NCBI GenBank assembly: GCA_032207245.1
Contig: CM063506.1
Span: forward strand, 22,687,551 to 22,751,550
Reading direction: 5' to 3'
Length of the DNA: 64,000 nt
Origin: Pardosa pseudoannulata
Taxonomy: Eukaryota > Arthropoda > Arachnida > Araneae > Lycosidae
The stretch's first letter is position 1. Each line of letters starts with the position of its first letter. Positions 22,252 to 33,515 of the stretch are shown one piece after another. The translations under genes were made by a program, and so were the position numbers. The notes beneath the pieces were generated by a model that was not told the DNA's origin, did not search any database, and saw only the letters and a program-made list of their open reading frames with translations.

Positions 22252-22968
22252 ATGTGGAGAAAACAAAATATATGTATTGTGGTAAGATAGAAACCATCCC
22301 CAAATTCTTTGAAATAGATTCTTTTAAATTTGAATCTGTAAAAAATTTTACCTACCTAGGATCAGAAATAAACTGCCAAAATGACATAAATCCTGAAATT
22401 AGAAAAAGAATTACTGCAGCCAATCGCTGCTTTTTTGGTTTAAGATCACTACTGAAATCCTACTTGATAAAAAGAAACACAAAAATATTACTGTATAAGG
22501 TATTGATCAAGTCAGTTTTGACTTATGTCTCGGAGACTTGGACCCTAACAAGAAAAGAAGAGTTGAAAAGAAAAGAATGTTGGCAACCTTCGAAAGGAAG
22601 ATCCTGCGAACCATCTTTGGTGCTGTCTTTGAAAATAACAACTGGAGAAAAAGATATAATTTTGAATTATATAAGATCTTTAACAGTGATGATGTTATCA
22701 AATCTGTAAAGCTGAATAGAATGAGATGGGCAGGGCACGTAATGAGAATGAGCCCAGAACGAACAACTTTGAGGGGTTTTAATGCACTCCCTTCCAATAA
22801 AAGACCAAAAGGAAGGCCTAAGAAACGGTGGAAAGACTGTTTGGATGAAGATTTTGCCATCTTAAAGGTAAAGAACTGGAGATCAATTGCTGGGAGAAGG
22901 GCAAATTGGGAAAAGCTTCTAAGGAAGGCCCAGGCCCACAAAGGGCTGTCGTGCCAATGCTGATGATG
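22252..22968 (+). pseudogene. LINE reverse transcriptase C-terminal fragment with 12-bp TSD
   Basis: The 3' end of a non-LTR retrotransposon reverse transcriptase. In order: NVEKTKYMYCGK, FTYLGSEINCQND, LIKSVLTYVSETWTL, then after one frameshift near 22555 ATFERKILRTIFGAV, MRWAGHVMRM and ending GLSCQC. It closes with a TGATGATGATG-type tail. Perfect ATGATAGAGTGA duplications (22240-22251, 22969-22980) show a 5'-truncated insertion by target-primed reverse transcription. The tail and C-terminal motifs suggest an RTE-like LINE, but I cannot fix the clade. Catalytic residues lie in the missing 5' part. Confidence 0.88.
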
Positions 22969-23012
22969 ATGATAGAGTGAGAAATTCTATAGCATGCTAT
23001 TTTTCTCTTTAA

Positions 23013-23612
23013 CCCTCCGAGTGGAACACACCGGGGAAATAAAGTCTCCAAAAAATACGCTAAAGCTTTATTGTGTCAGTAACCAAAGTGATCTACGATT
23101 TTTTACTTCACCCTTTGCCCCACCCTCGTTATTGTCCCTTTACTTCCGGTTATAAATAGATATATAAATAGACATTATTGATTGTTAATTTTTAATACAC
23201 ATAAAACTCGTCAATTCTCGAAGATCATCACAAAAGAAATAATGTATTCTAAAAGTACGAATAATAAAATGTTTTTTGAGAATTATTTATATTTTTTTAC
23301 TAAGTCACCCAAGATATTTCAGTGGTGCAATTAGAGATATATATGTTACCGCAAACGAAATACTTCGAAATAGAGATAGACAAAGCCATGAGAAGCTATC
23401 AGCGTCTTTGTTCCTCAGAGAGTAGGGGTGCATTCCTCACTAAATATCAGTCAAAGAGGGGTGAAGTTCCTAAACAATCCCTCCTACCTCATAATTCCAT
23501 GGGGGAAAACACTGTCAGAAATGTACAATACATCTATTTTTGGAACGTTTTTTGGAGGTCGAAAATTGTCTGTGACAGCTGGCGGAATTGTACGTGCAAA
23601 AAGCTTAGAGAG
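23013..23612. mobile_element. TTAA insertion present in A, absent in B
   Basis: 600 bp flanked by TTAA at 23009-23012 and 23613-23616. In block B the same place reads TCTCTTTAAATAAAAATT with a single TTAA (54657-54660) and nothing inserted. Left end CCCTCCGAG and right end (reverse complement CTCTCTAAG) agree at five of nine bases. The other four are transitions, so the terminal repeats are short and diverged. A plus-strand frame of 101 codons (23322-23627) runs out of the element and matches nothing I know. Precise TTAA presence or absence is the piggyBac pattern. Confidence 0.75.
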
Positions 23613-23616
23613 TTAA

Positions 23617-23875
23617 ATAAAAATTAAGAAAAATATATTAAATTTTAAATTATTTATTAGATTTTGATATACTTATTTTTTAACGCATTTAAGAACACAT
23701 AATAGACATAAATTCTAAAAAAAAAGGGAAAATAGCATTGTAGAGAATCTGTTGCTCTAACACATGGTCTAGGTTTTTCTTAAAATTATTAAGAGAATTC
23801 TTTAAAGAAACTATTTCAAAGAATTCTTAAAACCCAACCAACCAGATGGCATTCTAATTTTACCAAAGGTTAACA
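23617..23875. other. AT-rich sequence shared by A and B
   Basis: Nearly identical to 54661-54910. It contains runs of A/T and the short palindromic AAGAATTCTT-type motif. No gene seen. Confidence 0.4.
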
Positions 23876-24052
23876 TTGGTTTGATTTGGAACGCTACATT
23901 CTACTGTTTTGCTGTAAAAGGTCTAATGAAACCGGTACCTGCTGCTTAAAGCTGATTCCGAAAAGTTACGAACATCCGTACCAAGAGCGGGATTCGAACC
24001 CGTGAACTGCGGCACCGATGAGCAACGGCCTATCCATTCAGCCATCGTTCGG
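23876..24052 (-). mobile_element. tRNA-derived SINE
   Basis: Full-length but diverged copy: tail, body (AAAGCTGATTCCGAAAAG) and tRNA-like head with B-box region CGGGATTCGAACCCGTGAAC on the plus strand. Its block-B counterpart (54915-55070) is scrambled. Confidence 0.7.
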
Positions 24053-24487
24053 TATAGGTTAACAATGAGTGATAATAATCCAATTTTGTATACCCAATCG
24101 ATTCTTTAGAGATATACACTGTAAAGGTCAATGAAGCAACTGGACAAAGAATATTTTTCATCAAAGTAAATTTTCGCCATTTTTACAGACATAAACTCAG
24201 ATAAAGCCATACCCCAGACGATTATCAAATTAAGATTTTATTTGAAGAAATATCTGCCAACGTATTACTACAAATTTCGTAAATTTATATGTATTTTGGT
24301 TTTATATTGTGTAATACAATTAAAGTCGCCACATTGGCGAGATATTGGTTCCTTGGTTCTTTTGTTTTTAAGCCACTAATTTTTAGCACCAATTTGTTGA
24401 TATATCGTCAAACTTGGTGACTTGGAGTCATGTTTGGCGACCGTTTGTTAGTAGTACCTTTTAAAACATTCCAGACTTTTGAGAGCC
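24053..24487. other. Upstream part of promoter-like block
   Basis: Moderately AT-rich, diverged from 55071-55442 by substitutions as well as indels. Short repeated words such as GGCGA and TTGGTGACTTGG occur. No coding seen. It could be the U3 part of an LTR (see 24488-24525), but no second LTR was found. Confidence 0.3.
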
Positions 24488-24525
24488 TATATAAAGGCTG
24501 CGGATGTCAGCTAAAGGAGTCAGTC
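24488..24525 (+). promoter_or_regulatory. TATA box plus initiator, candidate core promoter
   Basis: TATATAAA (24488-24495) is followed by the arthropod-type initiator TCAGTC (24520-24525), with 34 bases from the first T of TATA to the initiator A. The block-B copy keeps TATATAAG (55443) and TCAGTC (55475) at the same spacing although the bases between contain compensating indels. No downstream gene is visible, so an LTR or other retroelement promoter is the likeliest source. Activity is inferred only. Confidence 0.35.
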
Positions 24526-25521
24526 AACCATCTTAAAAATTTGTTAGTGTACACACCTTGTCACTTGGTGTGAGAGAGTTGTGTATTGTCGCCAACCTAG
24601 CCAGTTTTTCGCCATTGTAAAACGTGTTTTATTTGCAATACATAAAAATTTTGTTATTTTGCTGTCCTGTATTGAGAGACTACTGAATCCACGAACTTTA
24701 GACTTTGGCAATTCGTAACCGTATATTCTAGTACTAAATATCGAGCTAATAATACCAACAAAGAGAGAACAGTCATTTATTGATATCTACTTAACAATGT
24801 TAGAACAGGAGAGATTTAGTGATTTTTGTCAGTTTTTTGTCAACTTTTTAAAAACTGCCCCCCAATATCAAATATAACAAATTCTATACCGTTTTCTACC
24901 ACATGACGCAATTGTGGGTTAAATTTGTACCTATTGGTACTTATATGTGGATTTGGGCAGCGAAATAACATTTCCTTCGCATTCTGGAAAAATTCGGAAC
25001 TGACAAACAAGAAAACTTCTTAATCTGTTTATTAACACATTGTGTAAGGGTACGTTTCGCAGCGGAATTGTACCGAGAGCTGGCGTTTTGAGCGTAAATT
25101 TAATTATTCAGTTAAACCTCAATATCGAAAATTATTTAATTTTTTAACAAACTTTTCGTATTTTATATTGAAATATATAAACAAATATATAAATAGACAA
25201 ATAAACAAATATATATAAATACAAATATATATATAATATATAAATATACATATATATATAAATTATTATTTTCGCAAGGATAAATAAAAAGTTAATTTAA
25301 ATGTAAATTGATTTTTTAATCAACCTTCCCGTTCTATGAGATCGCAACCTTTGCCGACTGAAGTACGTGGTTGAATAGAGCGAATAAGGTGTAAAATCAT
25401 TTACTTTAACGGGTATACGGTAACTCTATATTTATTTATTTGTTTCTTTCTGGCCTCCAGGCTAATCGAACCGAACCTTAGCCGGATGAGTAGGGCTTCG
25501 CTCTTCGGTACCGGACACCGT

Positions 25522-27264
25522 AGATTCTTCTTCTTCATCATCAGCACTACAGCCTGTTTCAGGCCAAAGCCGTCTCCATGAGCTTCATCCATCTGACTCT
25601 ATCAAAGACTATAGTTCGCCAATGATGGACTCCCAGTTCTTTTAACCCATCCACCGGCTACCCTCCCCACCTTTTCCCCTTTCAAAACAGTCACCCTTTT
25701 CGTAAATTCCAGACGGAACTTACCGTACCATACTAGAGTTGCCGGTTTAAAAGTTGTCAGACTACTTTTAAATTATTTTCCCTGCAAGGTAAAGGAGTTC
25801 CGTAACTCAAAATTAGTTTCTTTCATTTATTATCGCTTTGCAATATTTTTTTTCCTCAAAAGTGTGCGATACGAGTTTTACGAATGTGAACGAGAAGGGG
25901 TCGATAGGTCCGTTTTCGAACAGGAATTCGCTGTCGAACACCCGTCGACGCGTCCGTTCAGTGGGTTTTAAATCCCTCTCTACAGAATCTATCCACCTGG
26001 TTGGGGAGGGGGTCTTCTTCTATTTTGCTTGTCTTCAATTTTTGTAGAGGTCACTAGTTTAGTTGGGTTAGAATCTTCATATCTAAAAAGGTGTCCCAGC
26101 CATCTAATGCGGCTGGCCTTAATAACTTTGACAATATCTGGTTCTTTAAATTTATTGTATATTTCATAATTATATTGGATTCTATAGACATCATTTTGTT
26201 TAACTGCTCCAAAGATTTTTCTAAGTATTTTTCTCTCAAAAATCAATAGCTTATCTTTTTCATATTTATTTAATCGCCAGCACTCGCTGCCATATACAGC
26301 AAATTTTATATAAATTAACTTTTGTTTTAACATTAATAAACTAGCATATAGCCCGTCATATGACGGGATCAGCAAAATTTTTAATTTTCCAAAATTCTAA
26401 AGAATCTTATGTGGCAGGTAAAAAATTGATTTGTCGTTTGGCTGAGAATTATCTTGCAACAAAAAATAATCGATGATTGAATTTAAAATTATCACATATG
26501 TACCTAATCTATTATTTAAGCCAAATATAAAAGAAAATCATTTATGTCATATCTGAGTTCAGTGATAAAAGATATTAAAATAGTGTAGACGATATTTAAA
26601 TAGTGATTATAATATATATAATCATTATATAAATTATATGAAAGGATTCATTCAGATGTTTAAATAAATGACGTCACAATGCTAGAAAAATGTTATTTTT
26701 ACCTATTTATTATGGGATAAATTGATAAATTTAATCGCCTGCTCTTAACCGGAGAAAATAGGAGTTAAAATAATGGCCTTAAAAGCTCGAAAAGAGGGGA
26801 AGGGGTGGATTGCGAACGTTTTAAAAAAGGCAGTATTTTTTGGTGTGATATGAAGCCTATTTATACCAATTTATTTTAGAATCGGATCTATAGTTTAGGA
26901 GCAGATAAACATTACTCTCTTTGAATTTTGATAACTATGGATGCCTCTATCCATTCCAGATCCAACCGCTTCATAAAATCGAAGACAGACGGACAGATAA
27001 CTTAGGCTATTATTATATAAGGGATTTGGATTTGAAGTGGTTTCTCAACCCATAAAAACCCTTCTTTGACATAAGTAACCTGTTGTTTACTTCAAGTTTT
27101 ATATCATTAGTATTACTGAGGACTGTTCCAAGATACTTAAACTGATGTACACTTTCAAAAATAAAATTATTAGTTTTCAAAGGAAATAAGTCCTAATTTC
27201 TCTGTGTTACAGCCAAAAATTTTGTTTTCTCTTGGTTAATGGCGAGATCCATTCCTCTTGCAGA
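25522..27264 (-). pseudogene. LINE reverse transcriptase remnant split by a Helitron
   Basis: Read on the minus strand from 27264: NQEKTKFLAVTQ, FKYLGTVLSNTNDIKLEV and KKGFYGLRNHFKSK. The Helitron (26341-27024) then intervenes, and the frame resumes with LYGSECWRL-like sequence, FERKILRKIFGAVKQND and IRWLGHLFR, ending in a decayed tail with GATGATGAAGAAGAAGAA. It is the same class of LINE C-terminus as at 22252-22968 but a different lineage. Frame breaks occur near 25990 and downstream. A 63-codon frame at 25401-25592 lies at its 3' edge and is not a gene. Confidence 0.8.
26341..27024 (-). mobile_element. Helitron inserted in the LINE remnant
   Basis: In element orientation it starts TCCCTTATATAATAATAGCC and ends with the palindrome CCCGTCATATGACGGG, CTATATG and CTAG. 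The host LINE reading frame continues on both sides, so the insertion point is certain, between A and T as Helitrons require, without target duplication. Non-autonomous, 684 bp. Confidence 0.85.
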
Positions 27265-28190
27265 CTTCTAATCCCATTAGTGGCATGGATATTTGTAGAC
27301 AGTAAAAACTGCTTTTAAGCAGTAACTCTCACTCTCATTTGCCGTTCTGTAGCAAAATAGTAGACGATAGAGCTACGAATCATCCAAACAATCAAGCTAG
27401 GCACAAAGAAAAGTATATAGTGCAGTAGATTTTTGTTTTGGTCTAGAGAAGGCTGTAGAAAAGAATGTTTAACCGAAAATAACACTATCGAAACAAAATT
27501 CGCTTTTTCTCTGCAGCCTCCAAATGAAGTTGAAATAACTTTTCAGGGGAATTCAACCGCATAAAAAAATATATAAACGGAAAAAGAGTTCTCCTGTACT
27601 GAAACTTTCATTTCTGCTAAACTAACATTCCAAATTGAATCACTTGCCAACCTTGTCCACTTATTATTAGATTATGGTTCGAAATGTCTAAATTTGATTC
27701 TGGAATTCGACTTTTTATTTTTTCTATATATATAAAAGGAGAACAACGATTCCACGGTATGTCGGAGGTATAAAGAAAGCTATAGAGTCACTGTAAATGC
27801 TTCAACTGCTCTAATTTCTCATTATTGTCAGTAATTTCAGCTATTTCTCCCATTTTCTACTACATTCTGATATTTTTCTACTTTTCTACTTTTTGTATAA
27901 TTTTCTTATCTTTAATCAAATATATGGAGTAGCCGTAAAGATAATAGTAAGAATTCATCCATGTATTGGGTCTAAGTTATGAATTTACTAGGAATTTGAA
28001 TTAGTAGGGTCTGAAACCTGCCCTGTATATGAGTGTGAGTACCACAACACTAGCTTAAATCAACTCTATTATTTTTACTTAAAATGCTTATATAGTCGCA
28101 CTTGCTCTGAAAAACACTAATAGTACATTACATTATTATAATAAATAATATTAATTATTGTAATATAGTAATTACATTATTATAATATAA
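27265..28190. other. Non-coding sequence inside unit 1
   Basis: Contains a short inverted repeat ACTGCTT/AAGCAGT near 27308 and AT-rich runs before 28190. It is repeated at 31020-31934 and from 57105 to 57921 in block B. No gene or element termini recognised. Confidence 0.4.
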
Positions 28191-28380
28191 TCCCCCATAT
28201 AATAATAGCCTAAGTTATCTGTCCGTCTCAGTTATCATCCAATTTATGAAGCGGTTGGACCTGGAATGGATAGAGGCATCCCTTCAAAGCAAATAAAATT
28301 TATCTTCTCTTATCGATCAGATTCTAAAATAAATTGGTATAAATATGCTCCATATCACAGCAAAAAATACTGTCGTTTTT
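28191..28380 (+). mobile_element. Helitron 5' fragment cut by the duplication joint
   Basis: Starts TCCCCCATATAATAATAGCC after an A and follows the family for about 190 bp to ACTGTCGTTTTT, where unit 2 of the tandem duplication starts abruptly. The complete version is at 31935-33028, so the fragment was made by the duplication and not by a separate insertion. Confidence 0.8.
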
Positions 28381-29255
28381 AAGCCAACCTAGCCAGTTTT
28401 TCGCCATTGTAAACGTGTTTTATTTGCAATACATAAAAATTTTGTTATTTTGCTGTCCTGTATTGAGAGACTACTGAATCCACGAACTTTAGACTTTGGC
28501 AATTCGTAACCGTATATTCTAGTACTAAATATCGAGCTAATAATACCAACAAAGAGAGAACAGTCATTTATTGATATCTACTTAACAATGTTAGAACAGG
28601 AGAGATTTAGTGATTTTTGTCAGTTTTTTGTCAACTTTTTAAAAACTGCCCCCCAATATCAAATATAACAAATTCTATACCGTTTTCTACCACATGACGC
28701 AATTGTGGGTTAAATTTGTACCTATTGGTACTTATATGTGGATTTGGGCAGCGAAATAACATTTCCTTCGCATTCTGGAAAAATTCGGAACTGACAAACA
28801 AGAAAACTTCTTAATCTGTTTATTAACACATTGTGTAAGGGTACGTTTCGCAGCGGAATTGTACCGAGAGCTGGCGTTTTGAGCGTAAATTTAATTATTC
28901 AGTTAAACCTCAATATCGAAAATTATTTAATTTTTTAACCAACTTTTCGTATTTTATATTCAAATACATAAACAAATATATAAATAGACAAATAAACATT
29001 TTCGCAAGGATAAATAAAAAGCTAATTTTAAATCTAAATTGATTTTTTTTAATCAACCTTCACGTTCTATGAGATCGCAACCTTTGCCGACTGAAGTACC
29101 GTGGTTGAATAGAGCGAATAAGGTGTAAAATCATTTACTTTAACGGGTATACGGTAACTCTATATTTATTTATTTGTTTCTTTCTGGTCTCCAGGCTAAT
29201 CGAACCGAACCTTAGCCGGGTTAGTAGGGCTTCGCTCTTCGGTACCGGACACCGT

Positions 29256-31020
29256 AGATTCTTCTTCTTCATCATCAGCACTACAGCCTGTTTCAGGCCA
29301 AAGCCGTCTCCATGAGCTTCATCCATTTGACTCTACCAAAGACTATAGTTAGCCAATGATGGACTCCCAGTTCTCTTAACCCATCCACCGGCTACCCTCC
29401 CCACCTTTTTTCCTTTCAAAACAGTCACCCTTTTCGTAAATTCCAGATGGAACTTACAGTACCATACTAGAGTTGCCGATTTAAAAGTTGTCAGACTACT
29501 TTTAAATTATTTTCCCTGCAAGGTTATAGGAGTTCCGTTACTCAAAATTAGTTTCTTTCATTTATTATCGCTTTGCAAAATTATTTTTTCCTCAAAAGTG
29601 TGCGATACGAGTTATACGACTACGAACGTGAAGGGGTCGACAGGTCCGTTTTCGAACAGGAATTCGCTGTCGAACCCCCGTCGACGCGTCCGTTCAGTGG
29701 GTTTTAAATCCCTCTCTACAGAATCTATCCACCTGGTTAGGGAGGGAGTCTTCTTCTATTTTGCTTGTCTTCAATTTTTGAAAGAGGTCACTAGTTTAGT
29801 TAGGTTAGAATCTTCCTATCTAAAAAGGTGTCCCAGCCATCTAATGCGGATGGCCTTAATAACTTTGACAATATCTGGTTCTTTAAATCTACTGTATATT
29901 TCATAATTATATTGGATTCTATAGACATCATTTTGTTTAACTGCTTCAAAGATTTTTCTAAGTATTTTTCTCTCAAAAATCAATAGCTTACCTTTTTCAT
30001 ATATATTTAGTGGACAGCACTCGCTGCCATATAGAATAATAAGTCTGATTAAGGTTTTATATAAATTAACTTTTGTTTTAACATTAATAAACTAGCATAT
30101 AGCCCGTCATATGACGGGATCAGCAAAATTTTTAATTTTCCAAAATTCTAAAGTACCTTTTGTGGCAGGTAAAAAAATGGTTTGTTGTTTGGCTGAGAAT
30201 TATCTTGCAACAAAAAATAATCGATGATTGAATTTAAAATTATCACATATGTACCTAATCTATTATTTAAGCCAAATATAAAAGAAAATCATTTATGTCA
30301 TATCTGAGTTCAGTGATAAAAGATATTAAAATAGTGTAGACGATATTTAAATAGTGATTATAATATATATAATCATTATATAAATTATATGAAAGGATTC
30401 ATTCAGATGTTTAAATAAATGACGTCACAATGCTAGAAAAATGTTATTTTTACCTATTTATTATGGGATAAATTGATAAATTTAATCGCCTGCTCTTAAC
30501 CGGAGAAAATAGGAGTTAAAGTAATGGCCTTAAAAGCTCGAAAAGGGGAAGGGGTGGATTGCGAACGTTTTAAAGAAGGCAGTATTTTTTGCTGTGATAT
30601 GAAGCATATTTATACCAATTTATTTTAGAATCGGATCGATAGTTTAGGAGAAGATAAACATTACTCTCTTTGAATTTTGCTAACTATGGATGCCTCTATC
30701 CATTCCAGGTCCAACCGCTTCATAAAATCGAAGACAGACGGACAGATAACTTAGGCTATTATTATATAAGGGATTTGGATTTGAAGTGGTTTCTCAACCC
30801 ATAAAAACCCTTCTTTGACATAAGTAACCTGTTGTTTACTTCAAGTTTTATATCATTAGTATTACTGAGGACTGTTCCAAGATACTTAAACTGATGTACA
30901 CTTTCAAAAATAAAATTATTAGTTTTCAAAGGAAATAAGTCCTAATTTCTCTGTGTTACAGCCAAAAATTTTGTTTTCTCTTGGTTAATAGCGAGACCCA
31001 TTCCTCTTGCAGACTTCTAA
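29256..31020 (-). pseudogene. LINE remnant, second copy
   Basis: Copy of 25522-27264 created by the tandem duplication, with the same interruption by a Helitron and the same decayed 3' tail. Small differences break the frame in slightly different places. The motifs ERKILRKIFEAVKQND-like and AREMGLAINQEKTK remain readable. Confidence 0.78.
30092..30773 (-). mobile_element. Helitron, copy of 26341-27024
   Basis: Same element in the same LINE position in unit 2, with CTAG at 30092-30095, the 16-base palindrome, and TC at 30772-30773 in reverse. Non-autonomous. Confidence 0.85.
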
Positions 31021-31934
31021 TCCCATTAGTGGCATGGATATTTGTAGACAGTCAAAACTGCTTTTAAGCAGTAACTCTCACTCTCATTTGCCGTTCTGTA
31101 GCAAAATAGTAGACGATAGAGCTACGAATCATCCAAACAATCAAGCTAGGCACAAAGAAAAGTATATAGTGCAGTAGATTTTTGTTTTGGTCTAGAGAAG
31201 GCTGTAGAAAAGAATGTTTAACCGAAAATAACACTATCGAAACAAAATTCGCTTTTTCTCTGCAGCCTCCAAATGAAGTTGAAATAACTTTTCAGGGGAA
31301 TTCAACCGCATAAAAAAATATATAAACGGAAAAAGAGTTCTCCTGTACTGAAACTTTCATTTCTGCTAAACTAACATTCCAAATTGAATCACTTGCCAAC
31401 CTTGTCCACTTATTATTAGATTATGGTTCGAAATGTCTAAATTTGATTCTGGAATTCGACTTTTTATTTTTTCTATATATATAAAAGGAGAACAACGATT
31501 CCACGGTATGTCGGAGGTATAAAGAAAGCTATAGAGTCACTGTAAATGCTTCAACTGCTCTAATTTCTCATTATTGTCAGTAATTTCAGCTATTTCTCCC
31601 ATTTTCTACTACATTCTGATATTTTTCTACTTTTCTACTTTTTGTATAATTTTCTTATCTTTAATCAAATATATGGAGTAGCAGTAAAGATAATAGTAAG
31701 CATTCATCCATGTATTGGGTCTAAGTTATGAATTTACTAGGAATTTGAATTAGTAGGGTCTGAAACCTGCTCTGTATATGAGTGTGAGTACCACAACACT
31801 AGCTTAAATCAACTCTATTATTTTTACTTAAAATGCTTATATAGTCGCACTTGCTCTGAAAAACACTAATAGTACATTATTATAATAAATAATATAAATT
31901 ATTGTAATATAGTAATTACATTATTATAATATAA

Positions 31935-33028
31935 TCCCCCATGTAATAATAGCCTAAGTTATCTGTCCGTCTCAGTTATCATCCAATTTATGAAGCGGTT
32001 GGACCTGGAATGGATAGAGGCATCCCTTCAAAGCAAATAAAGTTTATCTTCTCCTGAACAGTCGATCCGATTCTAAAATAAATTGGTATAAATATGCTCC
32101 ATATCACAGCAAAAAATACTGTCGTTTTTAAAATTTCGAAATCCAACCCTTCCCCCATTTTCGAGAGTTTAATGCCATTATTTCAAGTCCTATTTTCCCC
32201 GGTTAAGAGCAGGCGATTAAATTTATCCATTTATCACTTAATAAATAGGTAAAATTAACAATTTTTTTCTAGCATTGTGACGTCATTCCTTTAAACATCT
32301 CATTTAATCATTTCATATTTTAAACTATTTAAATATCGTCTACACTATTTTAATATCTTTTATCACTGAACTTAGATATTACGTAAATGATTTTCTTTTA
32401 TATTTGGCTTAAATAATAGATTAGGTACATATGTGATAGTTTTAAATTGAATCATCGATTATTTTTTGTTGCAATGAAAATTTTATCACTGGTATTAACA
32501 ATAAATTCTTTTCATATAAGTCTAGGTTTGGTTTGGTTTGGAGCGCTACGGTCTACTGTTTTCCACACGAGGGCTAATGAGACCGGGGCCTACAGCTTAA
32601 AGCCGATTCCGAACGGCTACGAACAACCATGCCATAGTGGGATTCGAACCCACGAACTCTGGTACCGAAGGTCAGCAGTCTAATCAATCGGCCAGCGTTC
32701 GGCCATATAAGTCTAGGAGTCTATTTCATGGACTAATAAATATCTAACTTTTAATTTATATATATTTGGAAATTAAGAAGTTTTTTCTTTCGTGTGTTTG
32801 TTTATTACACGTAACCACAATGTTTGACTAAATGAATTCAATGTGATGCTAAACTGAAGTCACAGGATCGGGAGATTCTAGAGAAGTATGACGATAAATA
32901 AATTATGGAGAGTGAACCCGATAATTCTTAGTCAAGAAACAAACAATTTTTTACTTGCCTCATTGGGTACTTAATTTTGGAATATTAAAAATTTTACTAA
33001 TCCCGTCATATGATGGGCTATATGCTAG
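31935..33028 (+). mobile_element. Helitron, long subfamily, with nested SINE
   Basis: Complete from TCCCCCATGTAATAATAGCC to the slightly decayed palindrome CCCGTCATATGATGGG, CTATATG and CTAG, between A and T. About 1.1 kb including the SINE at 32527-32703. Its block-B copy is 57922-59007 with the same SINE at the same place. Confidence 0.85.
32527..32703 (-). mobile_element. tRNA-derived SINE with 14-bp TSD
   Basis: The best-preserved copy. In element orientation: A box GGCCGATTGATTAGACTGC, B box GGTTCGAATCCC, body CCGTTCGGAATCGGC and a tail of CCAAA repeats. It is flanked by perfect CATATAAGTCTAGG duplications (32513-32526, 32704-32717), proving LINE-mediated insertion into the Helitron. 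A 78-codon frame through it is a by-product. Confidence 0.93.
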
Positions 33029-33469
33029 TAATATTAATAGTGCAACATTATTACTAGAATATTGTGTTGTAAACAAAATTAACTTTTAATTAAATATACC
33101 AGTTTAAACAGGATATTTTTGAAAATATTTGACAGGAAATATTTTCTATCATATTATGATAACTACAAATAAATAAAAGTTTCGTCTGTATTCAAATCTA
33201 AAAAGAAATATTGTTTCGTTGTACCTTTGACGTTCCTGGGGGAATCCTAACAATTGCGAAAAATTTAGATGTTCAGATTTCAACGGAAATAGCCATTTTG
33301 GTCCTGCATGAATCCATTTTTGTAGACTTCAGATCTTAGTCTATAGTTTTCTCAAAATTTTTGTAATTCTTTTTATTAAAGTGACAAATGACAAGAGGGA
33401 ACCTTTAAGATCAGGGTACAGATGCGATATTTACATTCCGGCTTTTGTCGCCAAATTCAGCGGTTTTTT
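33029..33469. other. Non-coding sequence shared with block B
   Basis: Matches 59008-59425 with scattered deletions in B. No open frame, RNA or element signature recognised. Confidence 0.4.
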
Positions 33470-33515
33470 GCTGCTTAACCTTTTGTTGCTTAAATTTTTA
33501 CGTAATCCTATATAA
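33470..33515. repeat. Left remainder of the 80-bp tandem repeat
   Basis: CTTTTGTTGCTTAAATTTTT and TACGTAATCCTATATA match the end of the units at 34806-35035. The array was split here by the Helitron that follows. Confidence 0.75.

Larger units (their letters stand above)
24591..28382. repeat. Tandem duplication, unit 1 (about 3.79 kb)
   Basis: Starts GCCAACCTAGCCAGTTTTTCG and is repeated in the same direction from 28383 with few differences. The clearest one is an AT-rich simple-repeat expansion at about 25195-25270 that unit 2 lacks. The unit contains a LINE remnant with a nested Helitron, an AT-rich region and the 5' 190 bp of another Helitron, cut where unit 2 begins. Confidence 0.92.
28383..32126. 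repeat. Tandem duplication, unit 2
   Basis: Nearly identical to unit 1 over its whole length. It carries the same Helitron-in-LINE arrangement, so that nesting predates the duplication. After the point equivalent to 28380 the Helitron continues uninterrupted to 33028. Confidence 0.92.

Noticed and set aside
25401..25592. 63-codon frame also present at 29135-29326
   Set aside because: It lies in the tandem duplication at the 3' edge of a LINE, and identity comes from the duplication.
32447..32683. Frames ending in SGIRTHELWYRR-like sequence at several sites (1091-1288, 32447-32683, 58430-58720)
   Set aside because: They are translations of the antisense strand of the SINE tRNA-like head and not a protein family.
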